From positions 1 to 8,916 of the forward strand of contig JAEXEM010000434.1 of NCBI GenBank assembly GCA_023401045.1: DNA of 8,916 bases. The letters are read 5' to 3'. This document shows, piece after piece, positions 1-6,346 of the stretch. Below the pieces are notes generated by a model that made no database searches, was not told where the DNA came from, and saw only the letters and a program-made list of their open reading frames with translations. A program made the position numbers and the translations under genes. The first letter of the stretch is position 1, and every line of letters begins with the position of its first letter. Source of the stretch: Actinomycetes bacterium. GTDB taxonomy: Bacteria; Actinomycetota; Actinomycetes; Actinomycetales; Cellulomonadaceae.

Positions 1-50
1 GCAGCACCCGCGGAAGCGCTCAGCTGCGACACGTCGTCCGAGCCGGTCAC
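1..50 (-). CDS. 5' end of an unidentified gene (cut by window edge)
   Basis: A GTG codon at 50-48 overlaps the TGA stop of the membrane-protein gene in a GTGA arrangement, the same junction type used elsewhere in this cluster. The frame stays open to the window edge and would begin MTGSDDVSQLSASAGA. An AGGCGG stretch 6-11 bases upstream could act as a weak ribosome binding site. Only 16 residues are visible, hydrophilic and rich in small residues, so no family can be named. A coupled downstream gene is inferred from the overlap alone, and the short open frame could be chance in DNA this GC-rich. Confidence 0.4.
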   Translation of the reverse strand, partial: MTGSDDVSQLSASAGA

Positions 51-1252
51 GGCACCGCCTGCGCCGGCTCCGGCGACGCGTCGGCCGCGCGCACGCGCCG
101 GCGCTCGAGCAGCAGCACGGCGCCGAGGACCGCGACGCACGTCAGGGCCTCGAGCGTCCTGCTCACGGTCGTCGGCACCAGGTAGTGGTGGAGCACCGTG
201 CACGGCACGAGCGCCAGGATGACGAGGCGAGCCACCGGCCCCGGACGTGCCGGGCTGGTGGCGCTCCAGAGCACGGTGAGCAGCACGAGCGGGGCAAGGT
301 AGTACACCGAGGCGATCGGCTCGAGCAGGAGACGCACCGCGACCACGGTGACGACGACCGCCAGCGCGGTACCGCCGCGTAGGAGAGCCACGAACGCGCC
401 TGCGATGGCCGCTGCACCCGCCTGGAGACACCGCAGACCCCAGTCGTCGAGGCCCAGGCCGGCCCCGAGCGCGGCGAGCGTCGACGGGCCGCCCGCGATC
501 CCCCACGAGAAGTCGAAGGTCCGCACGTCGCCGAACAGGAGAAAGGGCCCGTACAGCACGCTCGCACCGGCGACAGCCGTGAGCGCGCCCAACGCCGCAG
601 CACGCCAGGAACGTCCGTGCAGCACGATCGGTCCGCCGAGCACCGCCCATGCCTTGACACCGGCGCCGACACCGAGAAGAAGACCGACCCGGCCGAGGCG
701 ACCGGTAGCCGCGGACGCTGCCGCCGCGGCGAGGACCACGGCGAGGAGTACCTCCTCCTGGTGGCCCGACGCGGAGACCTGAGGCAGGATCCCGCCCACG
801 ACGAGCGCACCACCGACGGACCAGCGGGCGGCCGGCGCCGACGCGCCGCCGAGCGCCGCCCACCGGCGCGCGACCACGTCCGCGGACCACACGACGACGA
901 CCGCCACGACGGCACCGACGAGCGCCATGACGGGAAGCCCTGCCAGCTCGGCGACCCGGGCGACCACACCGATGAGGAGGAGGTACAGGGGCCCCATCTG
1001 CAAGCCCTCGTCGGCGAAGACGTCGAGGGCCCGGCTCGACGTGAGCACGCGTCCACCGTCGATGAACCACGAGAGGTCGTACGGTCGGACGTCCTCCACG
1101 CCGAGTGCGCTGACGACGGCGGCGACCGGGAGGAGAACCGCGAGGGGGCGCCGCCACGCCTGTTGCAGCGCGCGACCGATGCGCGGGTGATGCACGCGCT
1201 GCACGTCCCACGCGCGCTGCCAGCTCCGCGCAGGCAGGTCGGGGTCTGGCAC
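47..1252 (-). CDS. Polytopic membrane protein, GT-C (GT87/DUF2029-like) glycosyltransferase candidate
   Basis: A 401-residue protein with a basic N-terminus (residues 1-35) and roughly ten to twelve hydrophobic segments, starting near residue 36 and ending near 383, then a short charged tail. The arrangement resembles actinobacterial GT-C fold transferases, which use polyprenyl-phosphate sugars and act at the outer face of the membrane. Supporting details are an acidic first external loop (EDVRPYDLSWFIDGG, residues 53-67), a GHQEE stretch at 163-167 before a membrane segment, and a GVKAW motif near 198-202 like the 'G...K' segment of GT87 proteins. It starts at a GTG 41 bp after pilO, preceded by two GGAGAG boxes, so it probably belongs to the pilM operon. 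Pilin or cell-wall glycosylation is a plausible role but is inferred only from position. It could also be a polytopic membrane protein of another function. Confidence 0.6.
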   Translation of the reverse strand: MPDPDLPARSWQRAWDVQRVHHPRIGRALQQAWRRPLAVLLPVAAVVSALGVEDVRPYDLSWFIDGGRVLTSSRALDVFADEGLQMGPLYLLLIGVVARVAELAGLPVMALVGAVVAVVVVWSADVVARRWAALGGASAPAARWSVGGALVVGGILPQVSASGHQEEVLLAVVLAAAAASAATGRLGRVGLLLGVGAGVKAWAVLGGPIVLHGRSWRAAALGALTAVAGASVLYGPFLLFGDVRTFDFSWGIAGGPSTLAALGAGLGLDDWGLRCLQAGAAAIAGAFVALLRGGTALAVVVTVVAVRLLLEPIASVYYLAPLVLLTVLWSATSPARPGPVARLVILALVPCTVLHHYLVPTTVSRTLEALTCVAVLGAVLLLERRRVRAADASPEPAQAVP

Positions 1253-1254
1253 GG

Positions 1255-1267
1255 CTCTCCACTCTCC
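1255..1267 (-). promoter_or_regulatory. Tandem Shine-Dalgarno boxes for the GT-C-like gene
   Basis: The minus strand reads GGAGAGTGGAGAG just before the GTG start at 1252. The two GGAGAG copies end 9 and 2 bases from the start codon, and the farther one has the more usual spacing. This supports the chosen start. No hairpin or promoter was seen in the remaining 1268-1293 gap after pilO. Confidence 0.5.
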
Positions 1268-1293
1268 AGGTGAAGGGACGGAGGTGCGGGACG

Positions 1294-2064
1294 TCAGCCG
1301 AGCGGGACCATGGGATTGGCGGCGGGGTCCGGCACCGGCAGCGGCGCGGGCTCCGCGGCGGGGCCGTCCGGGGTCGCCGCGGGGTCCGCCGGCTCGGGCA
1401 GCGCGAAGAGGTACCCGGTGACGACGAGAGCCAGGTCGCCCGGAGCGGTGGCGGGCTTGCCCGCCCCCGCCTCGGCCGTGCCCGTGGAGGAGGCGCTCAA
1501 CGACGCGATGGCGATCATCCGCGGCTGCGTCTGCTGCAGGTCCTGCAGGAACGCGAGGACCGCGGGGTAGGTGCCGAGCAGCTCGATGCTCACCGGCAGG
1601 GCGTGCAGGCCGACGGTCGGCGCCGCCGATGCGGCGTCGGTCGGCTGCTGCGCCTGCTCCTGGACCTCACCCTCGGCGCCCGCGTCCGACGGGGCCACGG
1701 CGGGTGCGGGCTGGACCAGGGGGGTGGCCGTCGAGGTCTGGAGAGCCACGACCGTCACGCCGTGCGTCGCCGCCGTCGCGGCGACCTGACGACGGTACTC
1801 GGCGAGGTCGGCGTCGGTCGGGATCTGCTGCCGCAGGCCCTCGAGCTCGGCCCTCAGCGTGTCGATCTGCTCGAACTGGGTCTTGAGGTGGTTGAGCCGG
1901 TTCCGCGTCAGGTCGTTCTGGGCGACCTGTGCCTCCGCTTCGGCCCGGGTCTCCGCTGCGGCTGTCATCGTCGGCGAGATGGCGAGGAACCAGGCGGCGA
2001 CGCCCAGCAGGAGGCTCACGACAACGGCCCCGGCGATCCACGGACCGCTCTTGGTGTCCTTCAC
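1294..2064 (-). CDS. pilO: PilO, type IV pilus inner-membrane alignment protein
   Basis: A 256-residue bitopic membrane protein that would pair with PilN and link the cytoplasmic PilM ring to the pilus. Visible order: a short cytoplasmic N-terminus, a membrane helix at about residues 9-29, a heptad-like coiled coil at 34-80 (QFEQIDTLRAELEGLRQQIP near its end), and a first small domain at 86-112. A linker rich in Ala, Pro, Glu and Gln follows (115-150), then the typical PilO second half (HALPVSIELLGTYPAVLAFL from 154, with strands to about 220). The last 35 residues are a Pro/Ala tail, longer than in typical PilO. The open frame extends upstream to 2151, but GTG at 2064 has a perfect ribosome binding site and lies one base past the pilN stop. 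Assignment rests on topology and on the pilM-pilN-pilO order, because PilO sequence conservation is low. Confidence 0.88.
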   Translation of the reverse strand: MKDTKSGPWIAGAVVVSLLLGVAAWFLAISPTMTAAAETRAEAEAQVAQNDLTRNRLNHLKTQFEQIDTLRAELEGLRQQIPTDADLAEYRRQVAATAATHGVTVVALQTSTATPLVQPAPAVAPSDAGAEGEVQEQAQQPTDAASAAPTVGLHALPVSIELLGTYPAVLAFLQDLQQTQPRMIAIASLSASSTGTAEAGAGKPATAPGDLALVVTGYLFALPEPADPAATPDGPAAEPAPLPVPDPAANPMVPLG

Positions 2065-2065
2065 G

Positions 2066-2788
2066 TCACTCCTCCGCTGCTGCAGTGTCGGCGGGCGCGA
2101 AGCGTCCCGAGAAGGCGGCCTCGTCGACCTGCACGGACGTCGAGATCGCATAGACGGGGACGTCGGACTCCGTCACGCCGATCACCGACGTCGACGTCTG
2201 CGCCGCGTAGAAACCCGGGACGGTCCCGAGCGCGTCGGTGAACGCCGCGTCGTCGGGAAGCCCGATCGCCTTCGCCGCGATCGTGAGCGTGGCGATCCCC
2301 GGCGTCACCAACGGGTCCGCTCCCTCGGTGGGTGCACCGGCCACGGCCATCGGGGTCGTCTGGACGACCGAGACAGAGTCGATGCTGACGTTCGGCGGAA
2401 GCACCGCCGCGATGGCGTCGAAGTAGCCCTTCCAGAGCACGTCGGTACTGCCCGCCGTCTCGCGCGCCTCCTTCGTGCGCTGCAGCCCGCTGAGCACGGG
2501 GACGACGGCCGCGTACTGCTGCTGCTCGGCGGCGAGGCTCGTCGCCTGGTCGCGTGCCTGCGCGAGCTCCGTCTCGGCCGCTCCCCGGCTCATGGCGGCC
2601 AGCGCGTAGACGCCGGCGAGCACGACCACGACGAGCCCCACGACGCCGACGAGCCAGCGTCGCAGGTGGCGCAGACCTTGCGCCGCCTTGATCTCGGGCG
2701 GTAGCAGATTGACCTGCGGCCAGACGGTGCCCGGTGCGGGCGCGGCGCCGGCGGAGGACCGCCGGACACGTTCGGTCAGCAGGCTCAT
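2066..2788 (-). CDS. pilN: PilN, type IV pilus inner-membrane assembly protein
   Basis: A 240-residue bitopic membrane protein. In T4P systems the cytoplasmic N-terminal peptide of PilN docks into PilM, and its external domain pairs with PilO. The docking motif is clear as VNLLPPEI at residues 26-33, matching the family (I/V)NLLP signature. It is followed by a basic stretch, a membrane helix at about 45-65 and a coiled coil at 69-93. A C-terminal alpha/beta domain (about 120-225) contains the PilN-like LPPNVSIDSVSVVQ segment at 130-143. The motif usually sits close to the N-terminus, whereas here about 25 residues precede it. The ATG start overlaps the pilM stop as ATGA, so translation is coupled and stoichiometry with PilM is probably kept. 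It is the only ATG start chosen among the genes in this window. Confidence 0.93.
   Translation of the reverse strand: MSLLTERVRRSSAGAAPAPGTVWPQVNLLPPEIKAAQGLRHLRRWLVGVVGLVVVVLAGVYALAAMSRGAAETELAQARDQATSLAAEQQQYAAVVPVLSGLQRTKEARETAGSTDVLWKGYFDAIAAVLPPNVSIDSVSVVQTTPMAVAGAPTEGADPLVTPGIATLTIAAKAIGLPDDAAFTDALGTVPGFYAAQTSTSVIGVTESDVPVYAISTSVQVDEAAFSGRFAPADTAAAEE
2069..2075 (-). promoter_or_regulatory. Shine-Dalgarno site of pilO
   Basis: GGAGGAG lies 5-11 bases before the GTG at 2064, inside the last codons of pilN. It is the strongest ribosome binding site in the window and decides the pilO start against the longer open frame beginning at 2151. Confidence 0.8.
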
Positions 2789-3852
2789 GCTGCGACTCCC
2801 TGGGCCAGGCCGAGCGGGAGCGCTAGGAGCGACTCCCGCCCGGCAAACGCTTCACGGCCCCCGGCGGACCTGGCGACCGACATGGTCTCGAGCGGGTCAC
2901 CGAAGCTCACGGGGACGCGAGCCGACGTGGCGAGGTACTGCCCGAGACCGGATAGGTGACCTCCTCCACCGGTGAGCACGACCGCCTCGAGCGGGAGACC
3001 CTGGTTGTTCTGGGCGTAGTAGGCGAACGTGTTCCGGATGGCCTCGACGAGGTTGCGGACGACCGCGACGACGGCTTCCTGCACGTCTGGGTGCTGCGAG
3101 TGTCCGCCCATCCCGAGGCCGACGCTGCGCTTGAGAGCCTCCGCCTCCTGGGCCGAGACGCCCGCCGCTGCGGCGACCGCGTCGGTGACGTCCTGCCCGC
3201 CGGATGCGAGGACGCGGACGAACGTGGGGACGCCCTTGGCCGCGATGACGACGTTCGTCACGCGCGCACCGATGTCGACCAGCGCCACGACGTGCTCACG
3301 CAGCTGCCCGCGCGACATCGCACGCAGCAGTGCCAGCGCGTTGAGGTCGACCATCGTCGGCGAGAGTCCGGCGCTCGCCGCCGACAGCACGTTCGCACTG
3401 ACCGTCTGGCGAACCGCCGCGACGAGCAGACCGTGCACGACCGGACCGTGCTCCCCGACACCGCTGCCCGTCGGCAGGAAGTCGAGCAGCGCGTCGTCCA
3501 CCGACATCGGGAGCAGCTCCTGCACCTGGAAGGGCAGCGACGCCCGGATCTGCGCGAGCGGCATTGCCGGTACCGCCAGGTCGCGCACGACGACGCGCTG
3601 GTTGCCGACGCCCAGGACTACGTCCTTCGAGTCGAACTTCGCCCTCGACCACAGCGTCTGGAGCGCCTGAGCGACGATCTCGGGCTCTGCGACCTCGCCG
3701 TCGCGGACGGCTCCGAGCGGGATCGCGACCTCGCCGTAGCGCACGAGCGTCGCCTGCCGCTGGTGCGAGGCGCCCTTGCTCCCGAACTCGACCTGGGCCG
3801 CGCGAACCGCGGTGGAACCGATGTCGAGCCCGATCACGTGCGTCTTGGCCAC
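2785..3852 (-). CDS. pilM: PilM, actin-like cytoplasmic ATPase of the type IV pilus
   Basis: A 355-residue protein, the usual PilM length. It has the FtsA/actin-like nucleotide-binding fold: phosphate-1 loop VIGLDIGSTAVRA (residues 6-18), phosphate-2 segment ALVDIGARVTNVVIA (190-204) and adenosine motif VVLTGGGGHLSGL (291-303). The stretch IRASLPFQVQELLPM (102-116) is the conserved PilM/FtsA-like subdomain segment. PilM forms a cytoplasmic ring that binds the PilN N-terminus and couples motor activity to the membrane complex. The start is a GTG with a GGAAGGGA box 8-15 bases upstream. It follows a 100-bp gap from pilD that carries a promoter-like element, so pilM is probably the first gene of a pilM-pilN-pilO-membrane protein transcript, besides any read-through from pilD. 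Its stop overlaps the pilN start. Confidence 0.96.
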   Translation of the reverse strand: MAKTHVIGLDIGSTAVRAAQVEFGSKGASHQRQATLVRYGEVAIPLGAVRDGEVAEPEIVAQALQTLWSRAKFDSKDVVLGVGNQRVVVRDLAVPAMPLAQIRASLPFQVQELLPMSVDDALLDFLPTGSGVGEHGPVVHGLLVAAVRQTVSANVLSAASAGLSPTMVDLNALALLRAMSRGQLREHVVALVDIGARVTNVVIAAKGVPTFVRVLASGGQDVTDAVAAAAGVSAQEAEALKRSVGLGMGGHSQHPDVQEAVVAVVRNLVEAIRNTFAYYAQNNQGLPLEAVVLTGGGGHLSGLGQYLATSARVPVSFGDPLETMSVARSAGGREAFAGRESLLALPLGLAQGVAA

Positions 3853-3859
3853 GTCCCCG

Positions 3860-3867
3860 TCCCTTCC
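3860..3867 (-). promoter_or_regulatory. Ribosome binding site of pilM
   Basis: GGAAGGGA ends 7 bases before the GTG start codon and is followed by a second G-run (CGGGGAC). It lies just 3' of the stem-loop at 3892-3874, so folding of that hairpin would leave it accessible. Confidence 0.6.
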
Positions 3868-3873
3868 GGTGGC

Positions 3874-3892
3874 GCGCCACGTCGCGTGGCGC
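3874..3892 (-). other. Perfect 7-bp stem-loop in the pilM leader
   Basis: On the minus strand GCGCCAC (3892-3886), loop GCGAC, and GTGGCGC (3880-3874) form a perfect inverted repeat. It falls at or within a few bases of the transcript start expected from the promoter at 3929-3901, and directly before the pilM ribosome binding site. No T-run follows, so an intrinsic terminator is unlikely. It may stabilise the 5' end or be a protein-binding palindrome. Its role is unknown, and short inverted repeats are not rare in GC-rich DNA. Confidence 0.4.
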
Positions 3893-3900
3893 TGGAGGGG

Positions 3901-3929
3901 GTATCGGCGCCCTGCGTCTCCGGCTTGAG
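3901..3929 (-). promoter_or_regulatory. Sigma-28 (FliA/SigD/WhiG)-type promoter for pilMNO
   Basis: In the gap between pilD and pilM the minus strand has CTCAAG (3929-3924) and GCCGATAC (3908-3901). Sixteen bases separate TCAA from GCCGATAC. The known consensus of this sigma family is TAAA, about 15-16 bases, then GCCGATAA, so the -10 box matches at seven of eight positions and the -35 at three of four. The start of transcription would fall near 3895-3892, about 40 bases before the pilM GTG. Other GCCGAT-like words noticed in the window lie inside genes, with no -35 match seen. The match is seen directly; activity and sigma-factor identity are inferred. Confidence 0.6.
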
Positions 3930-3952
3930 GCCTACGCCCCAGCTCGTCCGGC

Positions 3953-4738
3953 TCAGCCGCCGACGACCACGTCGAGATAGGCCTGCCACACCGGCTGCCC
4001 GACGGCGACGCCGAGCGCGGTGCCGACGAGCATCCACGGTCCGAACGGGATGCTCGACCTGCGACCGGCGCGGCCGGTCATGAGCAGGACCGACGAGTAG
4101 AGCCCACCGACGACGAACGCGCCGAACGCGCCGACCGCGAACGCACCCCACCCGACCCAGCCGAGGTACATGCCGAGCAGCCCGGCGAGCTTGACGTCGC
4201 CCAGGCCCATGCCGCGCGGGTACACGAGGACGAGGACGAGGTAGAACGCCAACAGCAGCAGGCCGCAGAGCAGCGCACGGCCGTACGCGCCCCATTCACC
4301 GTCGGGGGCGGCACCGACGGCGAGGAGCGCGGCGACGACGGGGTACGACGGCAGCGTGATGACGTCGGGGAGCCGGTGCACGTCCATGTCGATCGCGGCG
4401 AGCGCGACACCGATGGCGACGAGGTACAGGTACGCAGGCAGGTCCCACGACGGACCGACGTACCAGCCGGTGAGCGCGAACAGCACCCCGGTGAGGGCCT
4501 CGACCAGCGGGTAGCGCCCGCTGATCGACGCGCCGCAGTCACGGCACCGGCCGCGTAGCAGCAGCCACGACAGCACTGGGACGTTGTCGTGCGGCCGCAC
4601 GGCGTGCCCGCACGACGGGCACGCGCTCGGTGGCTGCACGACCGACTCCCCGCGCGGCACGCGCCAGATGACGACGTTGAGGAACGACCCGATGACCAGT
4701 CCCAGGGCCCCGCAGGTGGCGACGACGAAGAACGTCAC
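3953..4738 (-). CDS. pilD: Prepilin peptidase / N-methyltransferase (type IV, family A24)
   Basis: A 261-residue polytopic membrane enzyme that cleaves prepilins after the conserved Gly and N-methylates the new N-terminal residue. The N-terminal part carries the SFLNVVIWRVPRGES signature (residues 18-32) and a zinc-type four-cysteine cluster (C40, C43, C65, C68) linked with the methylase half. The peptidase half has both aspartate motifs: AIDMDVHRLPD (115-125) and GMGLGDVK (176-183), the family GxGD motif. About eight hydrophobic segments are visible. All signature residues are present, so it should be active. It sits right behind three prepilin genes, its likely substrates. The GTG start at 4738 has a GGGAGAG box and overlaps the stop of a nine-codon frame that bridges from the previous gene. 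Confidence 0.97.
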   Translation of the reverse strand: MTFFVVATCGALGLVIGSFLNVVIWRVPRGESVVQPPSACPSCGHAVRPHDNVPVLSWLLLRGRCRDCGASISGRYPLVEALTGVLFALTGWYVGPSWDLPAYLYLVAIGVALAAIDMDVHRLPDVITLPSYPVVAALLAVGAAPDGEWGAYGRALLCGLLLLAFYLVLVLVYPRGMGLGDVKLAGLLGMYLGWVGWGAFAVGAFGAFVVGGLYSSVLLMTGRAGRRSSIPFGPWMLVGTALGVAVGQPVWQAYLDVVVGG

Positions 4739-4764
4739 GCCCTGCTCTCCCAGCGCTGCGCCAT
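4735..4764 (-). other. Nine-codon bridging frame between the lectin pilin and pilD
   Basis: An ATG at 4764-4762 shares its A with the upstream stop codon (TGATG). It opens MAQRWESRA, then stops at TGA 4737-4735, which overlaps the pilD GTG as GTGA. It therefore links two neighbours that would otherwise be 25 bp apart and could pass terminating ribosomes on to pilD. The peptide is too short to judge as a gene. pilD has its own ribosome binding site inside this stretch, so the frame may be incidental. Confidence 0.2.
4745..4751 (-). promoter_or_regulatory. Ribosome binding site of pilD
   Basis: GGGAGAG lies 7-13 bases before the GTG at 4738 and supports that start, which also gives the expected prepilin-peptidase N-terminus with a membrane helix from the first residues. 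Confidence 0.6.
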
Positions 4765-6332
4765 CAGCTCTTCTCCTCCAGGTAGCCGCCGACCTTCGCC
4801 TCGACGCTGTCCGGCGGCGCGTTCCACTTCTGCGCGGCCGAGCCGTCGCACGCCGACACCACGAGCGCCGACCACTTCGAGAGGTACTTGCTGCCCCCCA
4901 CCCCGATGCAGCGCCCGGCGTGGTCCCGGATCGTCCAGCTCGTGGCCTTGACCCCGGTCGCGGTGCTCCGGGTCCACATCTGGCGCGGGTCGCTCGTGGA
5001 GCACGAGGACGTCAGCGTCGGATAGTAGCCCGGACCGATACCGTCCTCGGTGGGGTCGGTCTGCGTGTTCGGCGTCATCAGGCAGTAGCGCTTCGACGGG
5101 TCGTTGTTCTGGTAGACGTAGATCAGCTGCGGCGCGGCCGTGGTCCCCACGAGCGGGTCGACGTAGTACCACTTGTGGTTCCAGAACAGCTCGGCGCCCG
5201 ACGGCGGGTCCTGCTTGCAGGGGTACGAGATCATGAACGGCCGGCCGACGTTGGTGTCGGTCACGTCGAAGCAACGGCCGAACTCCAGGAAGTTCACGAT
5301 CTGCTTGGTGCTGATGCTCGCGGCGCCGGGACCGACAGCCGGGTCCGGCGCGAACGACCCCCACGCGCTCTGGTTGGCGCATGAGCCCACCTGCAGCGTG
5401 CTGTCGACGGCGGGGACACCGCTGGACTGCGACGACTTCAGGCACGTGCCGTTGTTCTGGAAGCTCGAGTTCTGGGCGACCCAGGTCGCGTTGCCGTCCG
5501 GGTGCCACGCGAACGCCTGCGACGAGCCCGCCGTGCACGCGCGCAGCCGGATGGTCCCGCTCTCGTTCGTCATGCACAGCGACGTCGCGGTCAGCGTCGA
5601 GCTCGCGAGCTTGAGCGTGTAGTCGGTGTCGTAGATCCACAGCTCGGTGCTGTCGTTCGCGACCGCCCCGCACTCCGCGATCGGACGGTAGCGCACGGTG
5701 GCACCGGCCGAGGTACTCGTCGCCCGGAGGCAGAACTGTGTCTCGTTGCCGCTGACCCACGAGAAGATCCGCCCGCCACTGATGTTCGTCGTCGTGGTCT
5801 CGAACCGGTAGACCATCGCGATCGCGCGATCGGCCTGCGCATCACCGATCCGGCCCCCGGCCGGCGCGTCACCCGCCGACTCGATGTAGGCGAACGCCGG
5901 CAGCGTACCGATGCCCGAGCCGGGGCTGCAGGGAATCTGGTAGGTGTTCAACCAGCCCACGTCCTTGCCGGTGGGGTCCTGCTGGTAGTAGCGGACAGTC
6001 GCGGAGTAGGTCGTCTGCCCGCCTGCCGGTCCGACCGCGCCGGAGACCGTGCACGGCAGTGAGGCCGGGTTGCCGTAGACGTTCCCGGTGAAGTCGGCGG
6101 TGCCCTGCGCGGAACGGATCCTGCCAAGCGCCGCCTCGACACCGGCCTCGGCGGCGAACACCGTCTCGGTGTTCTTGCGCGCGAACTGCACGGGGGTGAC
6201 CTGGGAGACGACCATGCCGAGAACGAGGACGCTGAGCGACATGAGGATGAGCGTCATCATGACGACGGTCATCATCGCGACGCCGTCTTCCCGGCGGGCG
6301 CCCGCGCGCATGCGTCGGAGCAGCGAGTTCAC
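4764..6332 (-). CDS. PilX-like minor pilin fused to six ricin-type (beta-trefoil) lectin repeats
   Basis: A 522-residue protein. The N-terminus has a basic leader, then DG|VAMMTVVMM with the possible cleavage site after G17 and a hydrophobic helix to about residue 42. Thr replaces Glu at +5, as is usual in PilX/GspK-type minor pilins. A pilin head follows to about 185. Residues about 190-506 hold six cysteine pairs: C201/C221, C253/C266, C297/C318, C354/C372, C417/C444 and C475/C495. They recur every 44-63 residues, most followed by an aromatic QxW-like motif (QAF 272, QMW 451, QKW 501). This is the pattern of ricin B/CBM13 lectins, where three repeats make one trefoil, so two trefoils are inferred. 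Sugar binding at the pilus tip is a prediction; the ligand is unknown. GTG at 6332 was chosen for its ribosome binding site; GTG at 6350, overlapping the previous stop as GTGA, is the alternative. Confidence 0.85.
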   Translation of the reverse strand: MNSLLRRMRAGARREDGVAMMTVVMMTLILMSLSVLVLGMVVSQVTPVQFARKNTETVFAAEAGVEAALGRIRSAQGTADFTGNVYGNPASLPCTVSGAVGPAGGQTTYSATVRYYQQDPTGKDVGWLNTYQIPCSPGSGIGTLPAFAYIESAGDAPAGGRIGDAQADRAIAMVYRFETTTTNISGGRIFSWVSGNETQFCLRATSTSAGATVRYRPIAECGAVANDSTELWIYDTDYTLKLASSTLTATSLCMTNESGTIRLRACTAGSSQAFAWHPDGNATWVAQNSSFQNNGTCLKSSQSSGVPAVDSTLQVGSCANQSAWGSFAPDPAVGPGAASISTKQIVNFLEFGRCFDVTDTNVGRPFMISYPCKQDPPSGAELFWNHKWYYVDPLVGTTAAPQLIYVYQNNDPSKRYCLMTPNTQTDPTEDGIGPGYYPTLTSSCSTSDPRQMWTRSTATGVKATSWTIRDHAGRCIGVGGSKYLSKWSALVVSACDGSAAQKWNAPPDSVEAKVGGYLEEKS

Positions 6333-6339
6333 GTCCTCG

Positions 6340-6344
6340 TCCTT
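6340..6344 (-). promoter_or_regulatory. Ribosome binding site deciding the lectin-pilin start
   Basis: AAGGA lies 8-12 bases before the GTG at 6332. The alternative GTG at 6350 has no purine-rich box upstream. Starting at 6332 leaves a 17-residue leader before the cleavage site, a reasonable length for a prepilin. Confidence 0.55.
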
Positions 6345-6346
6345 CC

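Noticed and set aside
1270..2241. Plus-strand open frame (323 residues) opposite pilO and part of pilN
   Set aside because: Arg/Gly-rich low-complexity translation with no recognisable domain, lying fully antisense to genes with convincing topology.
1859..2704. Plus-strand open frame (281 residues) opposite pilN and pilO
   Set aside because: Composition biased to Arg, Asp and His, and antisense to the well-supported VNLLPPEI-containing PilN.
3874..3892. Stem-loop read as a rho-independent terminator of pilD
   Set aside because: The stem is short, no T-run follows on the minus strand, and it lies downstream of a promoter-like element rather than directly after the stop.
2956..4083. Long plus-strand open frame (375 residues) opposite pilM and the pilD-pilM gap
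   Set aside because: Its translation is Arg/Asp/His-rich without any motif, runs antisense to the clear PilM gene and crosses the promoter gap. It is a typical GC-rich shadow frame.
4735..5760. Minus-strand open frame (341 residues) overlapping the lectin pilin in another frame
   Set aside because: Shadow of the lectin-repeat region: Arg/Gln/His-rich, with no Cys or QxW pattern. Only its last nine codons are of possible interest as a relay.
5821..5834. CGATCGCGCGATCG-like palindrome inside the lectin pilin gene
   Set aside because: It falls in coding sequence, matches ordinary GC-rich codons for an Ala-Ile-Ala stretch, and has no partner site elsewhere in the window.
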